Source: Nitrosomonas sp. Nm51
GTDB taxonomy: Bacteria; Pseudomonadota; Gammaproteobacteria; Burkholderiales; Nitrosomonadaceae
Assembly (NCBI RefSeq): GCF_900111165.1
Contig: NZ_FOGH01000001.1
Span: 124,001-188,000 of the forward strand
DNA length: 64,000 bases
Direction of reading: 5' to 3'
Part shown: positions 7,503-16,447 of the stretch, piece after piece
Numbering within the stretch: position 1 is the stretch's first letter
Layout: each line of letters opens with the position of its first letter
Program-made: the position numbers and the translations under genes
The notes under the pieces: generated by a model
Seen by the model: the letters and a program-made list of their open reading frames with translations, nothing else
Databases searched by the model: none
Told to the model about the DNA's origin: nothing

Positions 7503-8894
7503 ATGACAGAGATACGACAAACGATCAGCCCCATTGACGGCTCAGTCTACGCCGAACGCGCATTGGCCAGTAGCGGGCAGGTTGATGCGGCTTTGGCAAA
7601 GGCAAAACAGGCGCAGGCAGGCTGGCGCAGTATGCCGCTGGAAGAACGCAAGGCGCTGTGCAGCCGCGCGGTTGAGGCTTTTGCCGCCAACGAGGCGGTG
7701 ATTGCCGAGGAACTGTGCTGGCAGATGGGCAGGCCGATCCGTTACGCCGCCAATGAGGTCGCCAGCTTTGCGCAGCGCTCGCGCTATATGATTTCCATTG
7801 CAGATGAAGCGCTCGCGCCGGTACGGGCCGGCGACAGGCCCGGCTTTATCCGCTACATCAAGCACGAGCCTGCCGGCAACGTGCTGGTGATCGCGCCGTG
7901 GAATTACCCGCTGCATACGCCGATTAATTCGATTATTCCGGCATTGCTGGCCGGCAACACGGTCATTCTCAAACATTCCGCGCAAACGCCGCTGTGCGCC
8001 GAACGGATTGCTGAGGCGTTTGCGCAGGCCGGTGTTCCGGAAGGCGTGTTTCAATATCTGCATATGTCGCATGCGGCTGTGGAGGATGTGATTCAGTCGG
8101 GGCAGGTTAATTTCATCGCTTTTACCGGTTCGGTGCCGGTCGGCGCGCGCATTGAACAACTGGCCGCCGGGCGTTTTATCGGCGTCGGGCTGGAACTGGG
8201 CGGCAAGGACCCGAGTTATATCCGCGCGGACGCGGATCTGGATTATGCCGTGGAGAATACGGTGGACGGTGCTTTTTTCAATTCCGGTCAATCCTGCTGC
8301 GGCATTGAGCGTATTTATGTGCATGCATCGATTTATGAGCGTTACGTTGAACAGTTTGTCAATCTGGTCAGCCAATACCGGCTGGGCCGCTCCGACGACC
8401 CCGAAACCACGCTGGGGCCGCTTGTCAATGCTCAAGCGGCGGCATTTGTCAGGGATCAGGTTAATGCGGCTGTCGCGCAGGGTGCCGTGGCGCATATCAC
8501 GCCATCGGATTTTCCGCTGGATCAGGCTGGCACGCCCTATATGGCGCCGCAGGTGCTCACTGAGGTGAATCACGGCATGCGCGTGATGACCGAGGAAACC
8601 TTCGGGCCGGTTGCCGGGATTATGAAAGTGGATTCGGATGCACAGGCGGTAGCGCTGATGAACGATAGCATATACGGATTGACGGCATCGGTTTTTACCC
8701 GGGATATCGAAGCGGCCGAGGCACTGGGGCGACAGATCGAGACCGGCACCTTTTTTGTCAATCGCTGCGATTATCTCGATCCCGAACTGGCCTGGACCGG
8801 GGTAAAAAACACAGGGCGCGGTTGCACGCTGTCGAAACTGGGGTTTAATGCATTTACCCGCCCCAAGTCGTTTCATATCAAAATCGTATCGTAA
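7503..8894 (+). CDS. NAD(P)-dependent aldehyde dehydrogenase
   Basis: A 463-aa ALDH-superfamily enzyme. It has the Rossmann-fold IAPWNYPLHTPINSIIPALL segment, the catalytic Glu in GLELGGKDPSY and the catalytic Cys in FFNSGQSCCGIER, followed by TLGPLV and MTEETFGPVAGI. These oxidise aldehydes to acids; next to a glutamyl ligase the likely substrate is a gamma-glutamylamino-aldehyde (inference). The native start is ATG 7503. The MITE ends eight bases upstream and supplies another in-frame ATG at 7482, so the present protein may carry seven extra residues. The native ribosome site has been separated from the start by the insertion. Confidence 0.9.
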   Translation: MTEIRQTISPIDGSVYAERALASSGQVDAALAKAKQAQAGWRSMPLEERKALCSRAVEAFAANEAVIAEELCWQMGRPIRYAANEVASFAQRSRYMISIADEALAPVRAGDRPGFIRYIKHEPAGNVLVIAPWNYPLHTPINSIIPALLAGNTVILKHSAQTPLCAERIAEAFAQAGVPEGVFQYLHMSHAAVEDVIQSGQVNFIAFTGSVPVGARIEQLAAGRFIGVGLELGGKDPSYIRADADLDYAVENTVDGAFFNSGQSCCGIERIYVHASIYERYVEQFVNLVSQYRLGRSDDPETTLGPLVNAQAAAFVRDQVNAAVAQGAVAHITPSDFPLDQAGTPYMAPQVLTEVNHGMRVMTEETFGPVAGIMKVDSDAQAVALMNDSIYGLTASVFTRDIEAAEALGRQIETGTFFVNRCDYLDPELAWTGVKNTGRGCTLSKLGFNAFTRPKSFHIKIVS

Positions 8895-8904
8895 GAGGCG
8901 CAAC

Positions 8905-10068
8905 ATGCCGGATCTACACGCCAACTGGAATTATCCCGCCGCAATCAGCCTCGGCATTAGCCGCATTCGGACACTGCCCGACGCCTGTAAACAGCAGGGC
9001 ATGCAAGCGCCGCTGCTGGTCACCGATCCGGGTCTGGCGGCGTTGCCGTTTATTCAGGAAATTGTCGGCCGTTGCGATGCAGCCGGCGTACGTTGCACGA
9101 TTTTTAGTGGCATCAAGGGTAATCCGACCGGCCAGAACGTCATGGACGGCGTTGCCGCTTATCATGCAGGCGGTCACGACGGTGTGATTGCCCTGGGGGG
9201 CGGTTCGGCGCTCGACGCCGGTAAAGTGGTCGCATTGATGGCCGGGCAGCAGCGTCCGTTGTGGGATTTCGAAGATTGCGGGGATAACTGGCAGCGTGTG
9301 AACGAAGCAGGCATGGCGCCCGTGATTGCCGTACCTACCACTGCCGGGACCGGCTCCGAAGTGGGCCGCGCGTCCGTAATCACCGACACCGAACAGCAGC
9401 GCAAGCGCATTATTTTTCACCCGAAAATGATGCCCGCTCAAGTGATTCTCGACCCGAAGCTGACTGTGTCGCTGTCCACGAAAATTACGGCTGCAACCGG
9501 CATGGATGCGCTGTCGCATAATCTGGAAGCGTATTGCGCGCCGTTTTATCATCCGATGGCCGACGGTATCGCCATGGAAGGCATGCGCCTGGTGAAGCAA
9601 TATTTGCCGATTGCTGTTGCGCACGGAGAGGATCTGGAAGCGCGCACGCACATGCTGACCGCGTCAATGATGGGCGCGGCCGCTTTTCAAAAAGGCCTGG
9701 GCGGCATGCACGCCATCGCACATTCTCTGGGCGCGCTATACGATGCGCACCACGGACTGCTCAACGCCATACTGATGCCGTATATCCTCAAGGCGAACCA
9801 GGCGGCTATCGAAGACCGGATCGTACGCTTAACCGGTTTTTTAGCGCTCGATACAAATACTTTTAACGGTTTTATGGACTGGGTGCTGGCATTACGCGAC
9901 CAGCTGGGCATACCGCGCAACCTGTCCATGATTGGCATCGATACGTCACAGGCCGAGCGGGTTGGAGAAATGGCTGTTGCCGACCCATCTGCGAGCGGTA
10001 ATCCGGTAAACTTCAGCGCCGAACGCTACAGCGCTATTTTTGCCGATGCCGTTAATGGCAAGCTTTAG
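8905..10068 (+). CDS. Iron-containing alcohol dehydrogenase
   Basis: A 387-aa group III Fe-ADH. It contains the NAD-binding GGGSALDAGK, VPTTAGTGSEVG, then DALSHNLEAY and HAIAHSLGALYDAHHG, whose His residues bind the metal. Start ATG 8905 is preceded by AGAGG and lies 10 bp after the aldehyde dehydrogenase stop; an in-frame ATG at 8848 lies inside the previous gene. It would interconvert an alcohol and the aldehyde taken by the upstream enzyme. This fits breakdown of a glutamylated amino-alcohol such as an ethanolamine derivative, but that substrate is only inferred from the gene neighbours. Confidence 0.9.
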   Translation: MPDLHANWNYPAAISLGISRIRTLPDACKQQGMQAPLLVTDPGLAALPFIQEIVGRCDAAGVRCTIFSGIKGNPTGQNVMDGVAAYHAGGHDGVIALGGGSALDAGKVVALMAGQQRPLWDFEDCGDNWQRVNEAGMAPVIAVPTTAGTGSEVGRASVITDTEQQRKRIIFHPKMMPAQVILDPKLTVSLSTKITAATGMDALSHNLEAYCAPFYHPMADGIAMEGMRLVKQYLPIAVAHGEDLEARTHMLTASMMGAAAFQKGLGGMHAIAHSLGALYDAHHGLLNAILMPYILKANQAAIEDRIVRLTGFLALDTNTFNGFMDWVLALRDQLGIPRNLSMIGIDTSQAERVGEMAVADPSASGNPVNFSAERYSAIFADAVNGKL

Positions 10069-10105
10069 AGGTGTGCTTTAATTTGATGACGATGCATAAT
10101 ACAGT

Positions 10106-10822
10106 ATGAACATAGGTATTTTACAGTGCGACCATGTGCGCGGAGAACTGCAGCCGAGATTCGGCGATTATCCGCAGATGATTACCGCGTTGTTTGCCAA
10201 CGTAGCGGCGGAATATCAGTTCCGGGTGTTTCGCGTGCAGGCGTTCGAGTATCCCGGCAGCCTGGACGAGTGCGACGCCTATATCACCACCGGCAGCCGT
10301 CATGGCGTTAATGACGGACAACCGTGGATTCAGCGGCTGGAAGATTTTATTCGTCAACTGCACCAGGCGAAAAAGCGGTACGTGGGTATCTGCTTCGGTC
10401 ACCAACTCATGATCAAGGCGCTTGGCGGCGAGGTCAGAAAGTCCGGCAAAGGCTGGGGAATCGGCGTGACGGTCAATCAGGTGGTACACACCAGACCCTG
10501 GATGCAACCGGTGCAACCGGCGCTGAATCTGGTCGCCAGCCATCAGGACCAGGTGGTCGCGTTGCCGCCGAATGTCGATATCGATGTGCTCGCCGGCAGT
10601 TCGTTCTGCCCTTATTACATGCTGGCTTGCGGCGATCATTTTTTAAGCGTCCAGGGGCACCCGGAGTTTATCAAGGATTACGCCAACGCACTGATGGAAA
10701 TCCGTCGCAGCATCATTCCGGCAGAGCGTGTCGAGCGGGGGATTGCATCTCTGCAAAAAACACTGGATGATCAACCATTTGCACAATGGATGGTCAATTT
10801 TTTCAATGCACCGGGCCGCTGA
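10106..10822 (+). CDS. Class I glutamine amidotransferase-like hydrolase
   Basis: A 238-aa protein with the class I GATase triad: nucleophile Cys in YVGICFGHQLM, and His/Glu in VQGHPEF. It resembles stand-alone GMP-synthase-type amidotransferases. It lies 37 bp after the alcohol dehydrogenase in the same direction. In gamma-glutamylation pathways the last step removes glutamate from the product, and PuuD, which does this for putrescine, is also a class I GATase fold protein. That role is the best guess here; amide hydrolysis of another gamma-glutamyl compound is possible. Confidence 0.85.
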   Translation: MNIGILQCDHVRGELQPRFGDYPQMITALFANVAAEYQFRVFRVQAFEYPGSLDECDAYITTGSRHGVNDGQPWIQRLEDFIRQLHQAKKRYVGICFGHQLMIKALGGEVRKSGKGWGIGVTVNQVVHTRPWMQPVQPALNLVASHQDQVVALPPNVDIDVLAGSSFCPYYMLACGDHFLSVQGHPEFIKDYANALMEIRRSIIPAERVERGIASLQKTLDDQPFAQWMVNFFNAPGR

Positions 10823-10915
10823 GGCCTGAGGTCTGATGCCTTGTTTCATAAACCTGTCCGGCCATTTCTTATGGCCGGGCGTTAGTTAATGCAGCAACAA
10901 TACTGGAGGCGCGAT

Positions 10916-11284
10916 ATGAAAAACCCGATTGGCTGGTTTGAAATTTATGTGGACGACATGGCAAAAGCAAAATCGTTTTACGAAACGGTGTTTGAATGCA
11001 AACTGGAGCCGTTGAATAGTCCGGATGTTGAATTATGGTGCTTTCCTGGCGATCAGAACGCATACGGCGCCATGGGCGCGCTGGTCAAAATGGAGGGCTG
11101 TCCGGCGGGCGGCAACAGCACGATCGTGTATTTTGCCTGCGACGACTGCGCAATCCAGCAGGCCCGGTCAGCCGAATACGGCGGCAAGGTACTTAAAGAA
11201 AAATTTTCTATCGGCGAATACGGCTTTATTGCGTTGGTGACGGATACCGAAGGCAACACGATCGGGTTGCATTCGATGAAGTGA
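10916..11284 (+). CDS. VOC-family (glyoxalase/bleomycin-resistance fold) protein
   Basis: A 122-aa single-domain protein starting MKNPIGWFEIYVDDMAKAK. The ATG at 10916 has GGAGG seven bases upstream, which decides the start over an earlier in-frame TTG. It shows the two beta-alpha-beta-beta-beta halves of the VOC fold (FEIYVDDMAKAKSFYETVF, then TIVYFACDD and GFIALVTDTEGNTIGLHS). The metal-binding residues typical of glyoxalase I are not obvious. Substrate is unknown. It follows the catabolic operon after a 93-bp gap and may be its own unit. Confidence 0.8.
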   Translation: MKNPIGWFEIYVDDMAKAKSFYETVFECKLEPLNSPDVELWCFPGDQNAYGAMGALVKMEGCPAGGNSTIVYFACDDCAIQQARSAEYGGKVLKEKFSIGEYGFIALVTDTEGNTIGLHSMK

Positions 11285-11390
11285 ATTGAACGTGCTCCCT
11301 ATGCCGCAGAATAACTGCGTCTGCGAGCACGTTCAATTCAACACAGTTCGGCGTTTAAATTCCAGCAACTGATGCAATATCCGGGCTAAA
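11283..11390 (+). repeat. Dispersed stem-loop repeat, copy A (right part)
   Basis: GAATTGAACGTGCTC at 11283-11297 and GAGCACGTTCAATTC at 11325-11339 form a perfect 15-bp inverted repeat enclosing the conserved core CCGCAGAATAACTGCG. The tail TTTAAATTCCAGCAACTGAT follows. The same block recurs at 15028, 49835 (inverted) and 60541. This copy lacks the left part found in the others. It starts at the stop codon of the VOC gene and could act as its terminator. Confidence 0.8.
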
Positions 11391-11631
11391 TGTGCGTTTC
11401 TTCCTGTGGTTGCCGCGAATAATTTGTGAGATGCGGTTTGATGACACGTCAATTTGCCGTGCGGGTCCCGTGCGTGTCATGCCAATTTCTGTTAATTCAT
11501 CAGCGAGAAATTCGCCGGATAAGCGTTTAAAGCGATTACTGGATAATCAACCAGCGTTCAAGCGTATTGGCGGCATCCAGTATTCGGAGACGCTTTTCCG
11601 CCTGGCGCTTACGTTTAAAGCTCTTTATCAT
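11391..11631 (-). pseudogene. HigB-HigA toxin-antitoxin remnant
   Basis: On the minus strand an ATG at 11631 begins MIKSFKRKRQAEKRLRILDA, matching the start of HigB toxins with an internal deletion, and soon runs into stops. Downstream, in another frame, GEFLADELTEIGMTRTGPAR and VSSNRISQIIRGN match the helix-turn-helix of HigA antitoxins. The HigA part ends where repeat copy A begins. Both genes are broken, so this is a relic. Confidence 0.65.
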
Positions 11632-11922
11632 TCTTGACCCTGACATATATTAATGTAATACGTCAATCGTCAACATGATGCAATATTGGTGTCTGAAGAA
11701 AACCGGCCGTCGATTGACGGGTTTGTCTATGGTCCTGCAGAAGCACTATGATTCACTGTGCTATATTTGCCGGGCGTTGTCTTTAATATAATAAAACACA
11801 GCAGATGCATACAGAAGTGTAAAATGCGGTTAACTGCGCTGATTTGTATAATTGAAATATTTGTCTGAGTTATTTTAGTTTGGACATGAAGATATCTCTG
11901 AATATTATTAGGGAATAGGTCT
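11632..11922. other. Intergenic stretch before the BON lipoprotein gene
   Basis: AT-rich, without a credible gene. It should contain the promoter of the downstream lipoprotein gene; AGGGAATAGG before its ATG is the ribosome site. I see no clear operator or terminator. Confidence 0.4.
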
Positions 11923-12255
11923 ATGTATAATCGCTATAAATCACCAATGCTGGCAATGATCGTAGGTGCATTCTTGTTGGCCGGCTGCGAAAATTATGCG
12001 GAAAGAACGCACGAATCGTGGGTCGAAAAACCGGCCGGTATTACTTATGATGATTCAACCATTTATGCCAGAATCTCTTACGAATTGAATACAGACCCAG
12101 ACCTGGAAGGCAGCGATGTAGAACTCAAGGTTGATGATGGTAACGTACTGCTAACCGGAACTGTGGCGAATAATCACCAGATTACCAAAATCAATATGCT
12201 GTCCTGGATGGTTGACGGTGTCAAAGAGGTCGATAACCAGTTGTCTGTCAAGTGA
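11923..12255 (+). CDS. BON-domain lipoprotein
   Basis: A 110-aa protein with a signal peptide and lipobox LLAGC (Cys at about residue 22), so it is probably lipidated and exported. The mature part has one BON domain: DSTIYARISYELNTDPDLEG, VELKVDDGNVLLTGTVAN, MVDGVKEVDNQL. BON domains (as in OsmY) bind phospholipid surfaces and are linked to envelope stress. It is a single gene ended by the strong terminator at 12294. Confidence 0.85.
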   Translation: MYNRYKSPMLAMIVGAFLLAGCENYAERTHESWVEKPAGITYDDSTIYARISYELNTDPDLEGSDVELKVDDGNVLLTGTVANNHQITKINMLSWMVDGVKEVDNQLSVK

Positions 12256-12293
12256 CTGAATCTTACAAACCCGGGAATGAAGTGGACGATCAA

Positions 12294-12330
12294 AAAGCGC
12301 GCCTGTCCGTTCCCGGCAGGCGCGCTTTAT
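12294..12330. terminator. Bidirectional intrinsic terminator
   Basis: AAAGCGCGCCTG (12294-12305) and CAGGCGCGCTTT (12317-12328) form a perfect 12-bp stem with an 11-nt loop. A/T flanks on both sides let it serve the BON gene on the plus strand and dapD on the minus strand. Confidence 0.85.
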
Positions 12331-12394
12331 TCCGAAACAAGGAATAAGCGGATCGTTTGACAGCTTTACGATTTGGCGACTGCTCTACGGTCCG

Positions 12395-13216
12395 TTATAT
12401 ACCCCGCAACAATTCGTTTATTCCGGTTTTGGAGCGCGTTTTGGCGTCAACCTGTTTGACAATCACCGCGCAATAAAGGCTGTATTCCTTATTGGCTGAA
12501 GGCAGACTGCCTGAGACAACAACCGAACCGGGCGGGATGCGTCCAAACGTGACTTCTTTGGTCTCGCGATGATAGATTTTGGTGCTCTGTCCTATATATA
12601 CACCCATAGAAATAACCGAATTTTCACCGACAATCACGCCTTCAACGATCTCGGAGCGTGCGCCGATAAAACAATTGTCTTCAATAATCGTCGGATTGGC
12701 TTGTACGGGTTCGAGCACGCCGCCGATGCCAACGCCACCGGATAAATGCACATTTTTGCCGATTTGTGCGCATGAACCGACCGTGGCCCAGGTATCAACC
12801 ATTGTGCCCTCGTCGACATAAGCACCGATATTGACATACGACGGCATTAACACCACGTTGCTGGCAATGAACGCGCCTTTACGAACCGCGGCCGGCGGAA
12901 CAACGCGGAAGCCGCCGTCGCGGAAATCGCGCGAGCTGTAGTCCGCGAATTTTGAGGGCACTTTGTCAAAATAATTGGAAAAGCCACCTTTGATAAAACT
13001 GTTGTCTTCAATGCGGAAAGACAGCAGCACGGCTTTTTTGATCCACTGATGGGTAACCCATTCACCGCCGATTTTTTCGGCAACACGCAGTTTGCCGCTG
13101 TCGAGCATATTCAGCACCTGTGCGATAGACTCCTTGAGATTGGCGCCTACATTGCGCGGGGTGATTTCGGCGCGGCGGTCAAATGCTTCTTCGATTGTGG
13201 CTTGCAGTTCTTTCAT
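12395..13216 (-). CDS. dapD: 2,3,4,5-tetrahydropyridine-2,6-dicarboxylate N-succinyltransferase
   Basis: A 273-aa protein, full length for DapD. It catalyses succinyl transfer from succinyl-CoA to tetrahydrodipicolinate in the succinylase branch of lysine/diaminopimelate synthesis. The left-handed beta-helix hexapeptides are clear ([50 protein letters not shown]). It follows dapC by 78 bp in the same direction, and DapC uses the product of this branch, so they form one unit ended by the terminator at 12294. Confidence 0.97.
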   Translation of the reverse strand: MKELQATIEEAFDRRAEITPRNVGANLKESIAQVLNMLDSGKLRVAEKIGGEWVTHQWIKKAVLLSFRIEDNSFIKGGFSNYFDKVPSKFADYSSRDFRDGGFRVVPPAAVRKGAFIASNVVLMPSYVNIGAYVDEGTMVDTWATVGSCAQIGKNVHLSGGVGIGGVLEPVQANPTIIEDNCFIGARSEIVEGVIVGENSVISMGVYIGQSTKIYHRETKEVTFGRIPPGSVVVSGSLPSANKEYSLYCAVIVKQVDAKTRSKTGINELLRGI

Positions 13217-13294
13217 AGTTTTTCCTGATTTGATAGTAGAGTTTTATTGATGTTTCTGGCCAGGATCTTAATAATTTGCCAATTGTTAATACGC

Positions 13295-14500
13295 CTAAGC
13301 ATAGCCCAGGTTGTTTAACAGACTTTTTATCCGGTCGATCGCTTCGGTGCATTCGTTCAGTGAAGCAACAAGCGCGATGCGTACATGATTTTCGCCCGGA
13401 TTGACCCCGCGTACTTCACGGCCCAGGTAGCTGCCTGGCAATACGGTGACATTGTAATCGCGGCGCAGCCGTTTTGTGAATTCAGTATCGCTGACTGGCG
13501 TTTTGTACCACAGATAAAAGCCTGCGTCAGGCATTTGTGCTGCCGTTGCGCCGGATAACATGGTTGTTGCCTTGGAAAATTTCTGGGTGTACAAACGCCT
13601 GTTTTCCAACACATGGTTTTCATCATTCCAGGCGGCTATGCTGGCTGCCTGCGATGCGGGATTCATGGCGCAGCCATGATAGGTGCGATACAGTAAATAT
13701 TTTTCCAGAATCTGTGCGTTACCTGCAACAAATCCTGAGCGTAATCCCGGTACGTTAGACCGTTTGGACAGACTGTTGAATACAACCAGCCGGGGAAATC
13801 CTGTGCGGCCCAATTGATGTGCGGCTGCCAGTGCGCCGAGTGGTGGCTGGTTTTCGTCGAAATAGATTTCGGAATAGCATTCATCGGCGGCAATGATGCA
13901 GCCGTGACGATCGGACAATTCAAAAAGCTGGCGCCATTCATCCAGCGACATGACGCCGCCTGTCGGATTGTTTGGATTACAGACATAAATCAGTTGCGTG
14001 CGCGGCCAGGCTGTACCGGGTAGTTGAGTGAAATCCAGTCTGAATGCCTTGTCCGCGGTGGTGTTGATATACTGCGGCGAGGCGCCGCCCAAGAATGCCG
14101 CGCCTTCGTATATCTGGTAAAAGGGGTTCGGACATACGACATAAGGCGCAGGCTTTGCCGTGGTGTCGATAACGGCCTGAGCGAATGAAAACAGAGCCTC
14201 ACGGCTGCCGTTTACGGGAATAATTTCAATGTCCGGGTTGACTGCAGGCAGGTTAAACCGGCGCATGACCCAGTCAGCGATACTCTGACGCAGCTCGGGC
14301 GTACCCTGTGTCGTCGGATAATGTGACAACCTGTTTAAATGGTCTGCCACGGACTGGCGGATAAAATCCGGCGTTGCATGTTTGGGTTCGCCAATATGCA
14401 GATTAATCGGGTTTAAACCCGCCTTATGTGTGACACCATCAAACAGTTCTCGCAGTTTTTGAAATGGGTAAGGTTGCAAAAGATTGAGATTAGAATTCAT
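13295..14500 (-). CDS. dapC: Succinyldiaminopimelate aminotransferase
   Basis: A 401-aa class I/II PLP aminotransferase: NLHIGEPKHATPDFI at the N-terminus, YVCNPNNPTGGVMS, DECYSEIYFDE, and the PLP-lysine in FNSLSKRSNVPGLRSGF. The size and the neighbour dapD point to the DapC activity, transfer of an amino group to N-succinyl-2-amino-6-ketopimelate. It is the first gene of a dapC-dapD unit. Another aspartate-family aminotransferase role is possible but less likely given the neighbour. Confidence 0.92.
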   Translation of the reverse strand: MNSNLNLLQPYPFQKLRELFDGVTHKAGLNPINLHIGEPKHATPDFIRQSVADHLNRLSHYPTTQGTPELRQSIADWVMRRFNLPAVNPDIEIIPVNGSREALFSFAQAVIDTTAKPAPYVVCPNPFYQIYEGAAFLGGASPQYINTTADKAFRLDFTQLPGTAWPRTQLIYVCNPNNPTGGVMSLDEWRQLFELSDRHGCIIAADECYSEIYFDENQPPLGALAAAHQLGRTGFPRLVVFNSLSKRSNVPGLRSGFVAGNAQILEKYLLYRTYHGCAMNPASQAASIAAWNDENHVLENRRLYTQKFSKATTMLSGATAAQMPDAGFYLWYKTPVSDTEFTKRLRRDYNVTVLPGSYLGREVRGVNPGENHVRIALVASLNECTEAIDRIKSLLNNLGYA

Positions 14501-14987
14501 GCTGTTGCGGATTCATCGCTGATATTTTATTGTACGTGACCAGCCACCAGTTACAGGATTCGGAAATTATACCGATCACTTTATGAATTGTTACCTGATT
14601 ATAAAGCGTGTGTGCATGAATGGCCAATCCAAACACGTACTCAGGCAACCGGGTCTGTTGGACAAAAAACGATAAAACGCAGCTTTAACTGTTGGGGAGC
14701 CTTGGTCATTGGTGCTTGCGTGCAAGATTTGAAACCAATCATGCGTTTTCCGGCTTGCTGTAATTGGGCTGCACGGAATGGCAAACAAAAAATCCCAGCA
14801 CATCACAGCAGCTATTCGGCGCAATGATATGCTGGGTAACATTCCTGTATAATGCTATAAATGTTAACTGTTCCAATCATCCGGCTACGCATACTGGCTA
14901 TGCGCTGATCGGTGCGGCAATACATCGTCAGATAAGGGCTCAATGTATGTTGATATAGTTAGTATACTGAGCATTATTCATTTTGTA
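14501..14987. other. Gene-poor spacer upstream of dapC
   Basis: About 490 bp with no credible coding region on either strand; the short open frames here lack ribosome sites and family resemblance. It should hold the dapC promoter near its left end. The right end runs into a Fur-box-like palindrome and then repeat copy B, which suggests that a gene has been lost here. Confidence 0.4.
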
Positions 14988-15006
14988 AATGATAATTGTT
15001 ATCATT
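14988..15006. promoter_or_regulatory. Fur-box-like palindrome without a target gene
   Basis: AATGATAA TTG TTATCATT is a perfect 8-bp inverted repeat around a 3-bp centre and closely resembles the Fur consensus GATAATGATAATCATTATC. No gene starts nearby: repeat copy B begins 21 bp to the right and the next gene points towards it. Confidence 0.5.
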
Positions 15007-15027
15007 ATAGTAAAAATTATTATGTCT

Positions 15028-15222
15028 AGCGGTTTTCATGGATTCTGACAAAAATACAGTCTATACCCCGGATCTACTTTCCGGGTTTTAACTTGCTTTA
15101 TCTTGAATTGAGCGCACATGTCCTTATCCCGCAGAATAACTGCGCCTGCGGCCGCGAACACGCTCAATTCAAAACAGCTCAGCGTTTAAATTCCAGCAAC
15201 CGATGTAATATCCGGCTAGACT
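15028..15222 (+). repeat. Dispersed stem-loop repeat, copy B
   Basis: A full copy of the ~190-bp family: left part GGTTTTCATGGATTCTG, then CTTGAATTGAGCGCACATG, the core CCGCAGAATAACTGCG, the closing arm CACGCTCAATTC, and the tail TTTAAATTCCAGCAACCGATG with ATATCCGGCTAGA. The other copies are at 11283, 49835 (inverted) and 60541. Confidence 0.8.
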
Positions 15223-15235
15223 AGGCTTTCGCAGG

Positions 15236-15625
15236 TTATTGGTGTTCTTCCTGCTGGAATAGTTCTGATGCAATTGTGTGGACTTTCTCCTGCAACTGAA
15301 CGTCAGACTGAATAGTCTGTCCCATCGAATTATACTCATCCGCCGTTAACCCAGCCTGCTGTAGTACTTGCAGCATTTGTTGATTGATCGACTGCATAAC
15401 TTCCTGCTTTTGTTGATCTGTTTCCGTATTTTGCATTTGGGAAACAGCCTGCTGCTGCAGTTGATAAAGACCGGCGTTTGCGATAAGAAAAGATTTGAGT
15501 TCTTCATTGGTGTAGGTGATTTCCGCAGCTTCGGAATTACCCTGATTCTGTGCCATTGCCGGTATCGAACAAAGAATACTTAATAAACAAGCAGTAACTA
15601 TACTGTTAATCCATCTGTTATGCAT
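15236..15625 (-). CDS. Secreted Gln-rich protein, DUF4168-like
   Basis: A 129-aa protein starting MHNRWINSIVTACLLS with a signal peptide cleaved after AMA. The ATG at 15625 has GGAG seven bases upstream; an in-frame ATG at 15646 is less likely. The mature part is Gln-rich and helical (ANAGLYQLQQQAVSQMQN, MLQVLQQAGLTADEYNSMGQ). The last segment resembles the conserved motif of DUF4168 proteins, which are small exported proteins of unknown function. Repeat copy B ends just after its stop. Confidence 0.7.
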   Translation of the reverse strand: MHNRWINSIVTACLLSILCSIPAMAQNQGNSEAAEITYTNEELKSFLIANAGLYQLQQQAVSQMQNTETDQQKQEVMQSINQQMLQVLQQAGLTADEYNSMGQTIQSDVQLQEKVHTIASELFQQEEHQ

Positions 15626-15794
15626 GCATAACTCCTTTGGGTTCATTTAAATTTGCCCGGTTTTTGAACAGGTAAACCTGTTAACCTGAAGGCTTGCTTC
15701 AAGAACCACCCTAACAGATAATTCGATAGCATTCAATTTTTCGGAAATACTGATCTGTTTTTTTGAGATTTCTCATCCGAAAAAATCGAGCAGC

Positions 15795-16337
15795 GTGAAC
15801 GTGCTGATATACTTGCTGTGCGATAATGGCGATTTGCCAAGGCTCAACATCAGGAAATGGGTGAGGGAAAACCGGATACTTTCGATTTTCTGGGTTTTAC
15901 ACATTATTGTACGAAATCAAAAAAGAGAGAGTGGTTTGTTGTCGGAAGAAAGACAATCAAGAAGCGAATGCGGACTCAACTTCTAGAGGTCAAGCATGCG
16001 CTGCGTGAGCGTTTACACGCGCCAATATCCGAAACTGGCGTATGGTTAAGGCGAATCCTCATGGGTCACTTGAACTGCTACGACTACGCTACGCGGTTCC
16101 AGGAAATGGTGCCAGTTTAAAATACTTTTTCAATCGTGCGGCCTGGTATTGGATTCGAATGCTAAGACGAAGAAGCCAGCGCCAGCGCATGACATGGGAG
16201 CGATTGGGGCGCTTGTGGAGACGCCTTGCCTTTCGATCGCTTTGCCGCCGGAACCTGAGGCAGGAGCCCAGTGTATTAGTAGTGCACGCTGGGATCTGTG
16301 CAAGGGGTGCCAGGTAGCCGGCATTTCTATCGCGACC
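15795..16337 (+). mobile_element. 5'-truncated group II intron with broken maturase and intact 3' end
   Basis: The frame around 15857-16090 reads GEGKPDTFDFLGFTHYC, then RKTIKKRMRTQLLEVKHALR and WLRRILMGHLNCYDYA, the C-terminal (maturase) part of a group II intron reverse transcriptase. It then shifts frame to AAWYWIRMLRRRSQRQRMTW and RLGRLWRRL. An in-frame stop lies before GEGKP. After the maturase, 16264-16296 folds as domain V (GAGCCCAGTG, loop, TGCACGCTGGGATC). Domain VI follows, with the TGCCAGG/CCGGCA stem and the typical end TATCGCGACC. The catalytic RT half and the 5' intron are missing, so it cannot move. Confidence 0.8.
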
Positions 16338-16447
16338 ACTGGGATATCCCGTTAAAATACTACAAATCAGGCAGAATTTACCTTATCATCCACTTTACCA
16401 GTTACACGTTCATTCGCGTTAATTAGAATTATAAAACGAGGCTTATC

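Noticed and set aside
14588-14958. Several short frames on both strands
   Set aside because: They overlap each other, lack ribosome sites and show no family motif; best read as non-coding.
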